The position numbers and the translations under genes were made by a program. Positions 27,093 to 34,383 of a stretch of DNA of 34,383 nt are shown here, one piece after another (position 1 is the first letter of the stretch; every line of letters starts with the position of its first letter). Under the pieces are notes generated by a model that was not told the origin of the DNA, searched no databases, and was given only the letters and a program-made list of their open reading frames with translations. Source of the DNA: a virus; the IMG/VR virus record IMGVR_UViG_3300032931_001006, positions 1 through 34,383 of that record. One strand, written 5' to 3'.

Positions 27093-30000
27093 GTGTTACA
27101 AGAAACCGGTGTTCAATTCATCAATACAGGGTTAGTCAGCACTTTAGCTGGATTAACCCAATATAATACCGCGTACACGAAGATGACACAAGCGGTGGTG
27201 AATTCAACGCGTACTATAAATAATTCGCTCAACACCGTTACAAACAATTCCAGCAAAAGTTTTTCGCTAATCGGTAGTGTAGTGAATAATTTCTCCAACA
27301 GTTTATCAAATTCAACTGCCGGCGTATCTCGTTTCGGAATGGGTCTCAAACAATTAATTCTGACTATGACTGGTTTTATTTTCTTGAAACGCGTCATAAA
27401 CGATTTGTTTGATAGTTTGCGTAGCCTATGGGACACGATGATTACGGGAGCCAGCAACACAGAATTATTGACTATTCGTTTTCGCAACTTGGTGGCAATT
27501 TCCATTCAAAATACCCAAGGGATTGACGACTATGCCACTGCGCTTACGATGGCACTAAACCCAGCAAAAGACTTGTTGGATTGGGTTAATGTAGTGGCGG
27601 TGAAGACCATCTTTAGTCGAGATGAAGTTGCTACTGTACTCTCGCTCGGTATGGCATTTGATATGACCGCCGGTCAATCAAAAACGCTGACCAAAGCCAT
27701 GATAGACTGGGCATCCGGCATGGGCCTGCAAGATGATGCCTTACAACGTATGGTGGTTAACTTTGGCCAGATGTTGCGTATGGGGAAGATTACCCAACGT
27801 GAATTGCGCGACTTGGCAATTGGTGGTTTGTTCCCCGTCAACGAGGCATTAAGACGTATTGGAGAGCGAGCAGGATTAACGGGAAAGGCATTGTCGGACT
27901 TTATGACAAAGACGGCCACCAGCGGTCTGCCAGTCAATGCCCTTTTGACTGAATTTGTTGCCATCGCTGGAGAACGCTTCCCGGATGCCGGCGAGCGTAT
28001 GGCAAAAACCTGGAAAGGCGTAACCCAGAACATCAAAGACTTTGTTACTACTATTATGGGTGCAGCATTACTTGGACCCACCATGAACAAGATTGTCGGT
28101 TCTCTTTCCGATTTATTAGACCAGGCTCTATCCCCTGCTGTACGCGGAGCGGCTACTGAACTTGGGGAACGGTTGGCAACAAGCCTAGAGAAAGTGTGGG
28201 GGGCAATGAAAAATGTTGCCGGAGCCATGAGCAATCTCGCCCGAGCATTTGGAATACCCATTCCGTCTATTTATGAAGTTGTTGCTGCTGTTGAAGTTTT
28301 TGTAAATTATATTTCGGAAGGACTAAATGATGCCGCGGATGCAGTAAACAGTTGGCTGACTACAACCGGAAGTACATTTTCGAAGGGTGCGCAAGAGTTT
28401 CTACAGTGGGGCCTTGAAATGGTAACACAATTCGCCATTGGTATTATTCAAGGTGCAACTACAGCCTTGGTTGCTGCCATGAATATTATTTCTTCTGTCC
28501 TCGCGTTTTTCTTGGGGCCTGGGTCACCGCCACGTGTAGCTCCCGACATTGATATTTGGGGCGAGAGTGCGATGAACGAGTTCTTAAAAGGTATGACCAA
28601 GGCTGATTTCGACATCTTGAAAGATCTGCAAGGACCATTACAGTCCGCGCTAAACGTTATGGCCGCGCTTGGCCTAATTGCGAAAGATCAAGTTGGACAA
28701 ATATTCTACAATCTCTCTAAACAGATTATCGCTGCTATGCACCAATTTGAGAAGACCGGCAAGGTCAGCGAGGCTTTGTTTGCCTCCATTCATAAAGCCG
28801 GCGGAGCGATGGGAGATGAATTAGAGAAACTGGCGCGTTTACAATTCGCGCTTTTAGCAGCCACCAAGGCGCTTGAGAGAGCGCAAAAGGAATTGAACGA
28901 TGCTCGTACTGCCGATAAAACTGCGGCAAGCCGCGTAGATGCTTTAACAAAAGAATACCGTGATTTGGTAGATGCTGGAGCGAGCAAAGATATCCTGGAG
29001 GCTAAACGCGCGGAAATCAAAGCCGCGATGGACGAACGCGATCAGACCAAAGAGAATATTGCGTTGGCAGAAGATAAAGTAAAGACTGCCGAGGACGTTC
29101 TTGCGCCTCTTAAAGAACAGGTAGCATTACAAGAACAGTTGATTGCGCAGATGATAGCACTAGCTCAAGCCCAGGTTGATGCAGCGGAAGGAGCAGGTGG
29201 TGGTATTGAAAATGTATTCAAAAATATGGGCGATTCTCTTGCAGAATTCAACGAGAATATGGAAGTTACAAAAGTAAAGATGGCCATCGCCCAGGTAGAA
29301 TTCGAGAACAAAATCGATGCAATGAGTCGTAGAATGAGCGTCAAGCTTGGAGAAATTTTTGCGCCGATTGTAGAACAATGGAATAAAGAAATAACTCCTT
29401 CCATTACTAGAATTACCAATTCATTTAATCGCATGTCTGACAATATTGAAAAGATATTTAATAAAGTAAGTGGAAAAGGAAGCGGTGCCGAAAACTTTAT
29501 AAAAGTTCTAGGGAAGATTGTGGGATACATTTTGGGATTTCGTGTCGTCATCGGTATTATAAAATGGATATTTTCTCCGCTGGCTGGAATTTTCGCGACC
29601 GTGGCGAAACATGGAGCGACCATTGGTGGCATACTCAAAACAATAATTGCTATAGGCGGAGCGGTGGTGGCGTTTATTTCTTCGTTATCTTTGTTTACAA
29701 TCGCTGTTATCGCTGCCGTAGTGGTAGCTATAGTTTATATTATATCGCGTTGGGATGTCTTAAAAGAACAATGGCAGGCATTCGTAGATATGCTTGGTGC
29801 TTTCGGGAATTCCCTTTCGCGATGGATGGTAACCGCCTTAGATAAAATCCAAAAGTTTTTTGATGGTGTTCCCGGCGAGATTTCTAAGATTGGTCCAGCA
29901 ATTGGAACCGCTCTCAACAATGTAATTACAAGTTTGGGAGAATTCCTTGGAAATGTAAAAACGTGGTTTGAAAATGTTCTCAAAAAGGTAGGGGAAGGAT

Positions 30001-30635
30001 TGTCCCCCATAGGCGAAGCCTGGAATAATTTCTGGAAAGGCATAAAACAATTCGCTACGGATATCTTTGAGGGGGCTGAAGGTATCTGGGCCAAGATTAT
30101 AGGCTGGCTGGCAGGAGTATGGAATGCCATCGTTATATTCATGGCTGACACACTTGGGGAAACCGGTATCGGTCAGTTTATAAAAGACTTTGTAAAAGCC
30201 GGCGAAGATCTAATTATGGGGTTAGTACAGGGAGTCATCAACAAAGCACAAGAGTTTAAAGATACAATCGTCAATGCGGTAAAAGATGCCTGGAACGGCG
30301 TTATAAATTTCTTAGATATGCGATCTCCGTCTCATTTGTTCGCCAAAGTAGGAAAAAATATTATGGCGGGCATGACACAGGGGATTACGGACGGTACACA
30401 AGGCGCAGTAAATGCTATGATAGGTGCAGCATCTAAAATATCTATGGCCAGTTCTATCTCAGTTAATGCAGCACAAACCGGCAGAAATTACCAGCCCGCT
30501 ACTGTCGCCGCTTCCCCAATTTACAATACCCGTTCATCGAACAAGGTGACGAATTATAATCTCAGTATGGCTACTGCTAAATCAACCGGCAATGTCCAAA
30601 CAGATTTTGCTATAATGGAAACCCTCGCAGGATAA
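27093..30635 (+). CDS. tape measure protein
   Basis: The 1180-residue protein starts at a GTG with AGGAG 10 nt upstream. The N-terminal third holds the tape-measure-type region (LRDLAIGGLFPVNEALRRIGERAGLTGKALSDFM). A long coiled coil rich in Ala, Glu and Lys follows (about 590-780), then hydrophobic helices (about 800-890) and a C-terminal block with DMRSPSHLF and GKNIMAGMTQGI, typical of tape measures. By the usual scaling of roughly 0.15 nm per residue the tail would be near 175-180 nm. It sits directly after the chaperone. Confidence 0.92.
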   Translation: MLQETGVQFINTGLVSTLAGLTQYNTAYTKMTQAVVNSTRTINNSLNTVTNNSSKSFSLIGSVVNNFSNSLSNSTAGVSRFGMGLKQLILTMTGFIFLKRVINDLFDSLRSLWDTMITGASNTELLTIRFRNLVAISIQNTQGIDDYATALTMALNPAKDLLDWVNVVAVKTIFSRDEVATVLSLGMAFDMTAGQSKTLTKAMIDWASGMGLQDDALQRMVVNFGQMLRMGKITQRELRDLAIGGLFPVNEALRRIGERAGLTGKALSDFMTKTATSGLPVNALLTEFVAIAGERFPDAGERMAKTWKGVTQNIKDFVTTIMGAALLGPTMNKIVGSLSDLLDQALSPAVRGAATELGERLATSLEKVWGAMKNVAGAMSNLARAFGIPIPSIYEVVAAVEVFVNYISEGLNDAADAVNSWLTTTGSTFSKGAQEFLQWGLEMVTQFAIGIIQGATTALVAAMNIISSVLAFFLGPGSPPRVAPDIDIWGESAMNEFLKGMTKADFDILKDLQGPLQSALNVMAALGLIAKDQVGQIFYNLSKQIIAAMHQFEKTGKVSEALFASIHKAGGAMGDELEKLARLQFALLAATKALERAQKELNDARTADKTAASRVDALTKEYRDLVDAGASKDILEAKRAEIKAAMDERDQTKENIALAEDKVKTAEDVLAPLKEQVALQEQLIAQMIALAQAQVDAAEGAGGGIENVFKNMGDSLAEFNENMEVTKVKMAIAQVEFENKIDAMSRRMSVKLGEIFAPIVEQWNKEITPSITRITNSFNRMSDNIEKIFNKVSGKGSGAENFIKVLGKIVGYILGFRVVIGIIKWIFSPLAGIFATVAKHGATIGGILKTIIAIGGAVVAFISSLSLFTIAVIAAVVVAIVYIISRWDVLKEQWQAFVDMLGAFGNSLSRWMVTALDKIQKFFDGVPGEISKIGPAIGTALNNVITSLGEFLGNVKTWFENVLKKVGEGLSPIGEAWNNFWKGIKQFATDIFEGAEGIWAKIIGWLAGVWNAIVIFMADTLGETGIGQFIKDFVKAGEDLIMGLVQGVINKAQEFKDTIVNAVKDAWNGVINFLDMRSPSHLFAKVGKNIMAGMTQGITDGTQGAVNAMIGAASKISMASSISVNAAQTGRNYQPATVAASPIYNTRSSNKVTNYNLSMATAKSTGNVQTDFAIMETLAG

Positions 30636-30639
30636 AAAC

Positions 30640-33237
30640 ATGGGAAAATCAAAGAAAAATATTTATCGTGAGGTGCCGGAACCCATTACCGGGTATATTC
30701 TAAATCCTGACCACGTGAACTTCAGCGTAATCGTAACCGAGAGACGTGTCAATTATGTTAGTAATCCAAGTGTGGAAACTAATATTACTGGATATACTGA
30801 TTATTTAGGGGGTTCTGGAGTACAATCGTCCACACGTGCTCGCCGTGGAATTTATAGTATGGAAGTTACACCTGGGGTAGACTTACAGGCTGGAGTATAT
30901 TACTTGATCGTTTCTTCTCCTACTGTTTTTATTGCGGGGGCCTATGCAATTAGTGTAGATGTATGGGCTGCACCAGGAGTTCCGTTGATTTTATCAATTA
31001 GGGAAAATATTACAGAAGTAATTCTTCTTAAATTTACTGGTAAGGGAAGATGGGAACGGGTTTCGGGACTTTATACTTACGTTGATACTGCCAGAAATCT
31101 TGCGATATATATTCGCAAAGACAATAGTCCATCATTATTACTTTTCTATTTTGATGGACTTCAATGTGAGCGCGGTGCATATCCTACCACCTATATTGAT
31201 GGTGATCAAGTAGGTTATAAGGCTGGTTTGTTGGATTATTTTTGGTGGGGGCCGACCCATGCCGGTTACAGCGTGCGTACCGGAAATTGTCGCTCGGGTG
31301 GGCGCGTTGTACCGATTAAAGATTTGGGTCTTGAGGTTATGAGTGTGACAGGACTAGGAATGGCCGGTGTCAATAATGATATCATGGCTTATGGTACTTT
31401 GGACGGTGGAGAATACCATAACTCGAATGTTCCTTCACGCCAGTATACTTTGGCGGGCCCTATGTTTGGAAAATTTCAGGGTGAATTACAGCGTAAACGC
31501 AGTTCCTTAATCAACGCCATTAAGCCCGATCTCGTTATCCCAAAGCAGCCTGTTGTTCTACGTTATAAATTCAGCGATCGATGCGAGGATGAAGGATTGA
31601 CTCTAGAAATACCCAGCATATATGTAGAAGGAATGGGAGGGCAGTTTGACAATTACCACCAAGAACGGATTGCTCTAACCTTTGTAGAGCCTTATCCTTT
31701 TCTACTAGAAGATGGACAGAGCGGTATTGAGTTGACCGATATAACCCATCTCCATGCTACAACTTGGGCATTTCGCACCAACAATTCTCAGCCAGGAACA
31801 TGGTACAATCAAGGGAATCTTACCGGCGGCGATGGAGTCGTTTTTGATATCATTCAGTCTCAAAGGGGAGGACTTTTTCTGGTCGGGGATTTCGATACAA
31901 TTCCTGCTGGCAACACGTATTATATGGTATTTATGCGCTTAGACACGCGTGTTTATACTCATTATGACAACATGGGCGGGGCAGATGACATAATACGCGT
32001 AATCCATGAAGCCCTGAATGGCAATTTGTACGTGGGTGGAGATTTCGTGCATTTGGACCCGTTCGGCACCCCAACAGTCTGTAATTACGTAGGGTATTTT
32101 ACTGGACAGTATACTAATTTAGTAGAACATGACATGGACAGTGGCACCGACGCGCGTGTGTTTGCCATCGCTACTACTTATAACGGAGACGTTTATGTCG
32201 GAGGAGATTTTGCCCATGTTGGAGCCGGGCTAATAGACGCTCCTTATATTGCCAGGTTTACTGCTGCCGGAGTATGGGAAAATATTACACCTGGCGTGGG
32301 CTTCGATGGGCGCGTCAAAGCAATTGTTGTCGGAGCCGACGGGAAAGTATATGTCGGTGGTAGTTTTACTCACTTAAATTTAATAGATTATAACTGCGTT
32401 GCTGTTTACGATCCGGTCGCCGGCACCTGGGATACTCTTGGTGATGGTGTAGCGGGGGGAATTGTACGCGACCTCTGTTTCGGCGCGGACGGAAGGCTTT
32501 ATGCCTGTGGAACATTTACTGCCCCCGGCTATATGGCAGTATTCAATGGCGCTAATTGGGAATGGCTGGGTATGGGGATAAGTGCTACGGTTTTGGGTAC
32601 AACCGTTATTAATAAAATGTGCCTTGGGCCGGACGGCAAAATATATTTTGCTGGTGATTTTGCAATACCAGGCCCGTCTACAACAATGAACGTCGAATAC
32701 GCTTCCTGGGATGGTTCTACCTTTGGATTTCTGGATGCACAACCTCCAACTGAGGGCGCCCCAAATTTTCAAGCCTGTGATGGACTAGCTATCTGTGTTA
32801 CTAATGCCGGCGAGGTTGCCGTAAGCTTCGATTATGCTACTGCCGTCAGTGATGTTTTCTTTTGTGGTATAGTCAACACCGTTATAAATAATGGCAGTGC
32901 TATCGCCCATCCTACATTTGTATGCCGTATTAGCGGTGGAGTCTACAACTATTTATATATACGCAACGTTGATACAGGAGATGAACTGCGTTTCGAGGTC
33001 AATATGGACGACGGAGGCTGGTTTTTAGTTGATTCCACCCCTGGAAATTATCGCTCCGCATCGAATTATCGTTCTGTGGAACAAATGTCGTTCGACGGCT
33101 CGGATATTGCAACATTCAAATTGATTCCAGGAACCAATCGTATCTCGGTATTTTCCACCCGTGGCGTGGGAACAACGGCGATTACAGGTTTATATTGGCG
33201 CAATAATTATTGGGGACTGGACGATGGGACATTCTAA
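30640..33237 (+). CDS. distal-tail-like protein with carbohydrate-binding module and beta-propeller
   Basis: The 865-residue protein follows the tape measure, the place of Dit proteins. Residues about 40-195 resemble a carbohydrate-binding module inserted near the N-terminus (NPSVETNITGYTDYLGG, GVYYLIVSS, LQCERGAYPTTYIDGD). Residues about 225-350 continue the structural domain (DLGLEVMSVTGLGM, VLRYKFSD). Then come five G-x-[LV]-Y-x-G-G-x-F repeats (GNLYVGGDF, GDVYVGGDF, GKVYVGGSF, GRLYACGTF, GKIYFAGDF), typical of a propeller of the kelch/delta-60 kind. A C-terminal beta-rich domain closes it. It likely forms the tail tip and contacts host glycans. Confidence 0.75.
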   Translation: MGKSKKNIYREVPEPITGYILNPDHVNFSVIVTERRVNYVSNPSVETNITGYTDYLGGSGVQSSTRARRGIYSMEVTPGVDLQAGVYYLIVSSPTVFIAGAYAISVDVWAAPGVPLILSIRENITEVILLKFTGKGRWERVSGLYTYVDTARNLAIYIRKDNSPSLLLFYFDGLQCERGAYPTTYIDGDQVGYKAGLLDYFWWGPTHAGYSVRTGNCRSGGRVVPIKDLGLEVMSVTGLGMAGVNNDIMAYGTLDGGEYHNSNVPSRQYTLAGPMFGKFQGELQRKRSSLINAIKPDLVIPKQPVVLRYKFSDRCEDEGLTLEIPSIYVEGMGGQFDNYHQERIALTFVEPYPFLLEDGQSGIELTDITHLHATTWAFRTNNSQPGTWYNQGNLTGGDGVVFDIIQSQRGGLFLVGDFDTIPAGNTYYMVFMRLDTRVYTHYDNMGGADDIIRVIHEALNGNLYVGGDFVHLDPFGTPTVCNYVGYFTGQYTNLVEHDMDSGTDARVFAIATTYNGDVYVGGDFAHVGAGLIDAPYIARFTAAGVWENITPGVGFDGRVKAIVVGADGKVYVGGSFTHLNLIDYNCVAVYDPVAGTWDTLGDGVAGGIVRDLCFGADGRLYACGTFTAPGYMAVFNGANWEWLGMGISATVLGTTVINKMCLGPDGKIYFAGDFAIPGPSTTMNVEYASWDGSTFGFLDAQPPTEGAPNFQACDGLAICVTNAGEVAVSFDYATAVSDVFFCGIVNTVINNGSAIAHPTFVCRISGGVYNYLYIRNVDTGDELRFEVNMDDGGWFLVDSTPGNYRSASNYRSVEQMSFDGSDIATFKLIPGTNRISVFSTRGVGTTAITGLYWRNNYWGLDDGTF

Positions 33238-34364
33238 TGGCGACTGAATACGAGATAGTATTACTTGACCCGCGTGGTAATGTTTTGACCAAAAATCTGA
33301 CGGCCTTTACATCTTTGGAATACGCGCGCAAAGTCAATGACGTGGGAAGTCTTACCATGAAACTTCCTGCTACATTTCCTTTATACTGGTTCGGACGTGA
33401 TTATCGTATCGAGGTTTGGCGTTCTATCGACCAACGTCCTGCATACTTGGAAGGTGATACTCAATGGTTGATCCGCAAAATTAATCTGTCGTACAACCAG
33501 GGAGATCGTGTGCTTGCCGTCACCGCCTACGATCTCAATTCTCTTCTGAAGCGACGTATAGTAGCCTATCCCGCTGGCGATCAAACATATACAATAAAAG
33601 CTGGCTATGCCGATGATATGATGAAAGAGATTGTATCCGAAAACTTTGGGATTGGTTGCCTGGACGGAGACCGAGACTGGGAGATAAATGGCTGGCTGGC
33701 TATCCAGGAAGATTTTGGGTTGGCTTTTCCAGTAGAGAAAGAATTTGCTCGTCGTATTGTATTGCCCATATTCCAGGAATTGGCCGCTTACAGTTACGAA
33801 TGGGGAATTTATTTAGCATTCGATTTTTACCGTAAATCTCGTAACCTTATAGCATTCCGAACCTATATCAATCAGCGCGGGGTCGACCATACGAAAGGCA
33901 GCCCAAGCCCCATTCTGTTCGGCGCCAAGTACGGCAATTTTGTCGACGACGAATACATTGATGATGGCACAGATGAGGCTACGTTTATCTACGCCGGCGG
34001 CCAGGGCGAAGAAGCAGCTCGTATTATTGGCTCCGCGCAAGATGATGCGCGTATCGGCGTTTCTCCCTTTGGTCGTATTGAGGGCTGGGTGGATGCGCGT
34101 CAGGCTGAACTCATCGCCACGGTTACCGATGAAGCGGAATCGGAGTTGCGTCGACGGGTCCCCAAGCGTACAATATCGGGCAAGGTTGCCGATATTGACA
34201 GTTGCCGATATGGCCTGCACTATAAGTTTGGCGACAAAGTAACTGTCGAGACAGACGAAGTGTCTGTGCCGGCCTTCGTCGATTCTGTCCATGTTACAGT
34301 CAACGAAGGCAAAGAAACCGTTGATATAGTATTGGAGGCTGAATGGTCAGCGAAACAGACCTAA
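33237..34364 (+). CDS. Gp37-like siphovirus tail protein
   Basis: The 375-residue protein starts at an ATG overlapping the upstream TAA (TAATG). It has the layout of the ReqiPepy6 Gp37-like/tail-associated family: YEIVLLDPRGNVLTKNLTAFTSLEYARKVNDVGSL-type N-terminus (seen in pieces), VLAVTAYDLNSLLKRR, SYEWGIYLAFDFY and GKVADIDSCRYGLHYKFGDKV. It forms part of the tail tip hub next to Dit. No peptidase motif is evident. Confidence 0.82.
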   Translation: MATEYEIVLLDPRGNVLTKNLTAFTSLEYARKVNDVGSLTMKLPATFPLYWFGRDYRIEVWRSIDQRPAYLEGDTQWLIRKINLSYNQGDRVLAVTAYDLNSLLKRRIVAYPAGDQTYTIKAGYADDMMKEIVSENFGIGCLDGDRDWEINGWLAIQEDFGLAFPVEKEFARRIVLPIFQELAAYSYEWGIYLAFDFYRKSRNLIAFRTYINQRGVDHTKGSPSPILFGAKYGNFVDDEYIDDGTDEATFIYAGGQGEEAARIIGSAQDDARIGVSPFGRIEGWVDARQAELIATVTDEAESELRRRVPKRTISGKVADIDSCRYGLHYKFGDKVTVETDEVSVPAFVDSVHVTVNEGKETVDIVLEAEWSAKQT

Positions 34365-34383
34365 AAATTATTGGACGTATCAA
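34343..34383 (+). CDS. start of the next tail-module gene, cut by the window edge
   Basis: An ATG with GGAGG upstream overlaps the end of the Gp37-like gene and stays open to the right edge (MVSETDLKIIGRI...). The tail operon therefore continues beyond the window. Confidence 0.6.
   Translation, partial: MVSETDLKIIGRI

Noticed and set aside
28765-29638. Minus-strand frames opposite the tape measure
   Set aside because: All are shadows of the long tape-measure coiled coil, without SD or recognisable motifs.

Overview
The window is part of a tailed double-stranded DNA phage (or prophage) genome with a long non-contractile tail. The evidence is a plus-strand run from 23155 to the right edge: a virion protein, major tail protein, frameshifted tail-assembly chaperone, 1180-residue tape measure, distal-tail-like protein and Gp37-like tail protein. 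No terminase, portal, capsid, polymerase, integrase or endolysin is present, so the window is only part of the genome. Genes use ordinary stop codons. Most starts have a Shine-Dalgarno (SD) sequence, but several have a -10 box 6-10 nt before the ATG, i.e. leaderless or nearly leaderless transcripts. That pattern is common in Deinococcota and Actinomycetota and is predicted in other lineages; the host cannot be named from this sequence.

Layout. (1) 1-5668, minus strand: a metallophosphoesterase, small DNA-binding-like proteins, a small basic protein, an FkbM methyltransferase and two tail-appendage-like genes, read from a TTGACT/TACAAT promoter near 5750. A TnpB-only IS605-family element sits inside this operon. 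(2) 5669-6521: a control region with a degenerate 11-bp tandem array, a divergent promoter with a small ORF, and a stretch that can fold into a branched RNA. (3) 6522-7533, minus: three small membrane proteins resembling a holin/spanin lysis cassette. (4) 7609-10956, plus: an acidic protein, a ribbon-helix-helix-like protein, a protein with an SSB-like acidic tail, small membrane proteins and a frameshifted radical SAM gene. (5) 11032-12254, minus: a polysaccharide pyruvyl transferase and two small genes. (6) 12380-13593: a second TnpB element. (7) 13614-21850, plus: a glycan-modification operon with several glycosyltransferases, two duplicated methyltransferase domains, a metal-binding membrane protein and an antisense HNH endonuclease. 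(8) 21852-23168: a small membrane protein, a PAPS-reductase-like enzyme and a DUF1360 protein. (9) 23155-34383: the tail module.

The most coherent accessory theme is surface-sugar chemistry: at least four recognisable glycosyltransferase domains plus two weaker candidates, three SAM methyltransferase domains and a pyruvyl transferase, without flippase, polymerase or nucleotide-sugar synthesis genes. This suggests modification of an existing acceptor, either host surface glycan or virion protein. Tail proteins carrying an Asp-box propeller, a second propeller and carbohydrate-binding-like modules fit a phage adapted to glycan-covered cells.

Other signals worth a look are a recurrent extended -10 (TGTGGTATAAT), a strongly over-represented palindrome GCCGGC (about 42 copies counted by eye) that is missing from both TnpB elements and the HNH gene, a probable +1 frameshift in the tail chaperone, and two in-frame gene fusions that keep an internal ribosome binding site.
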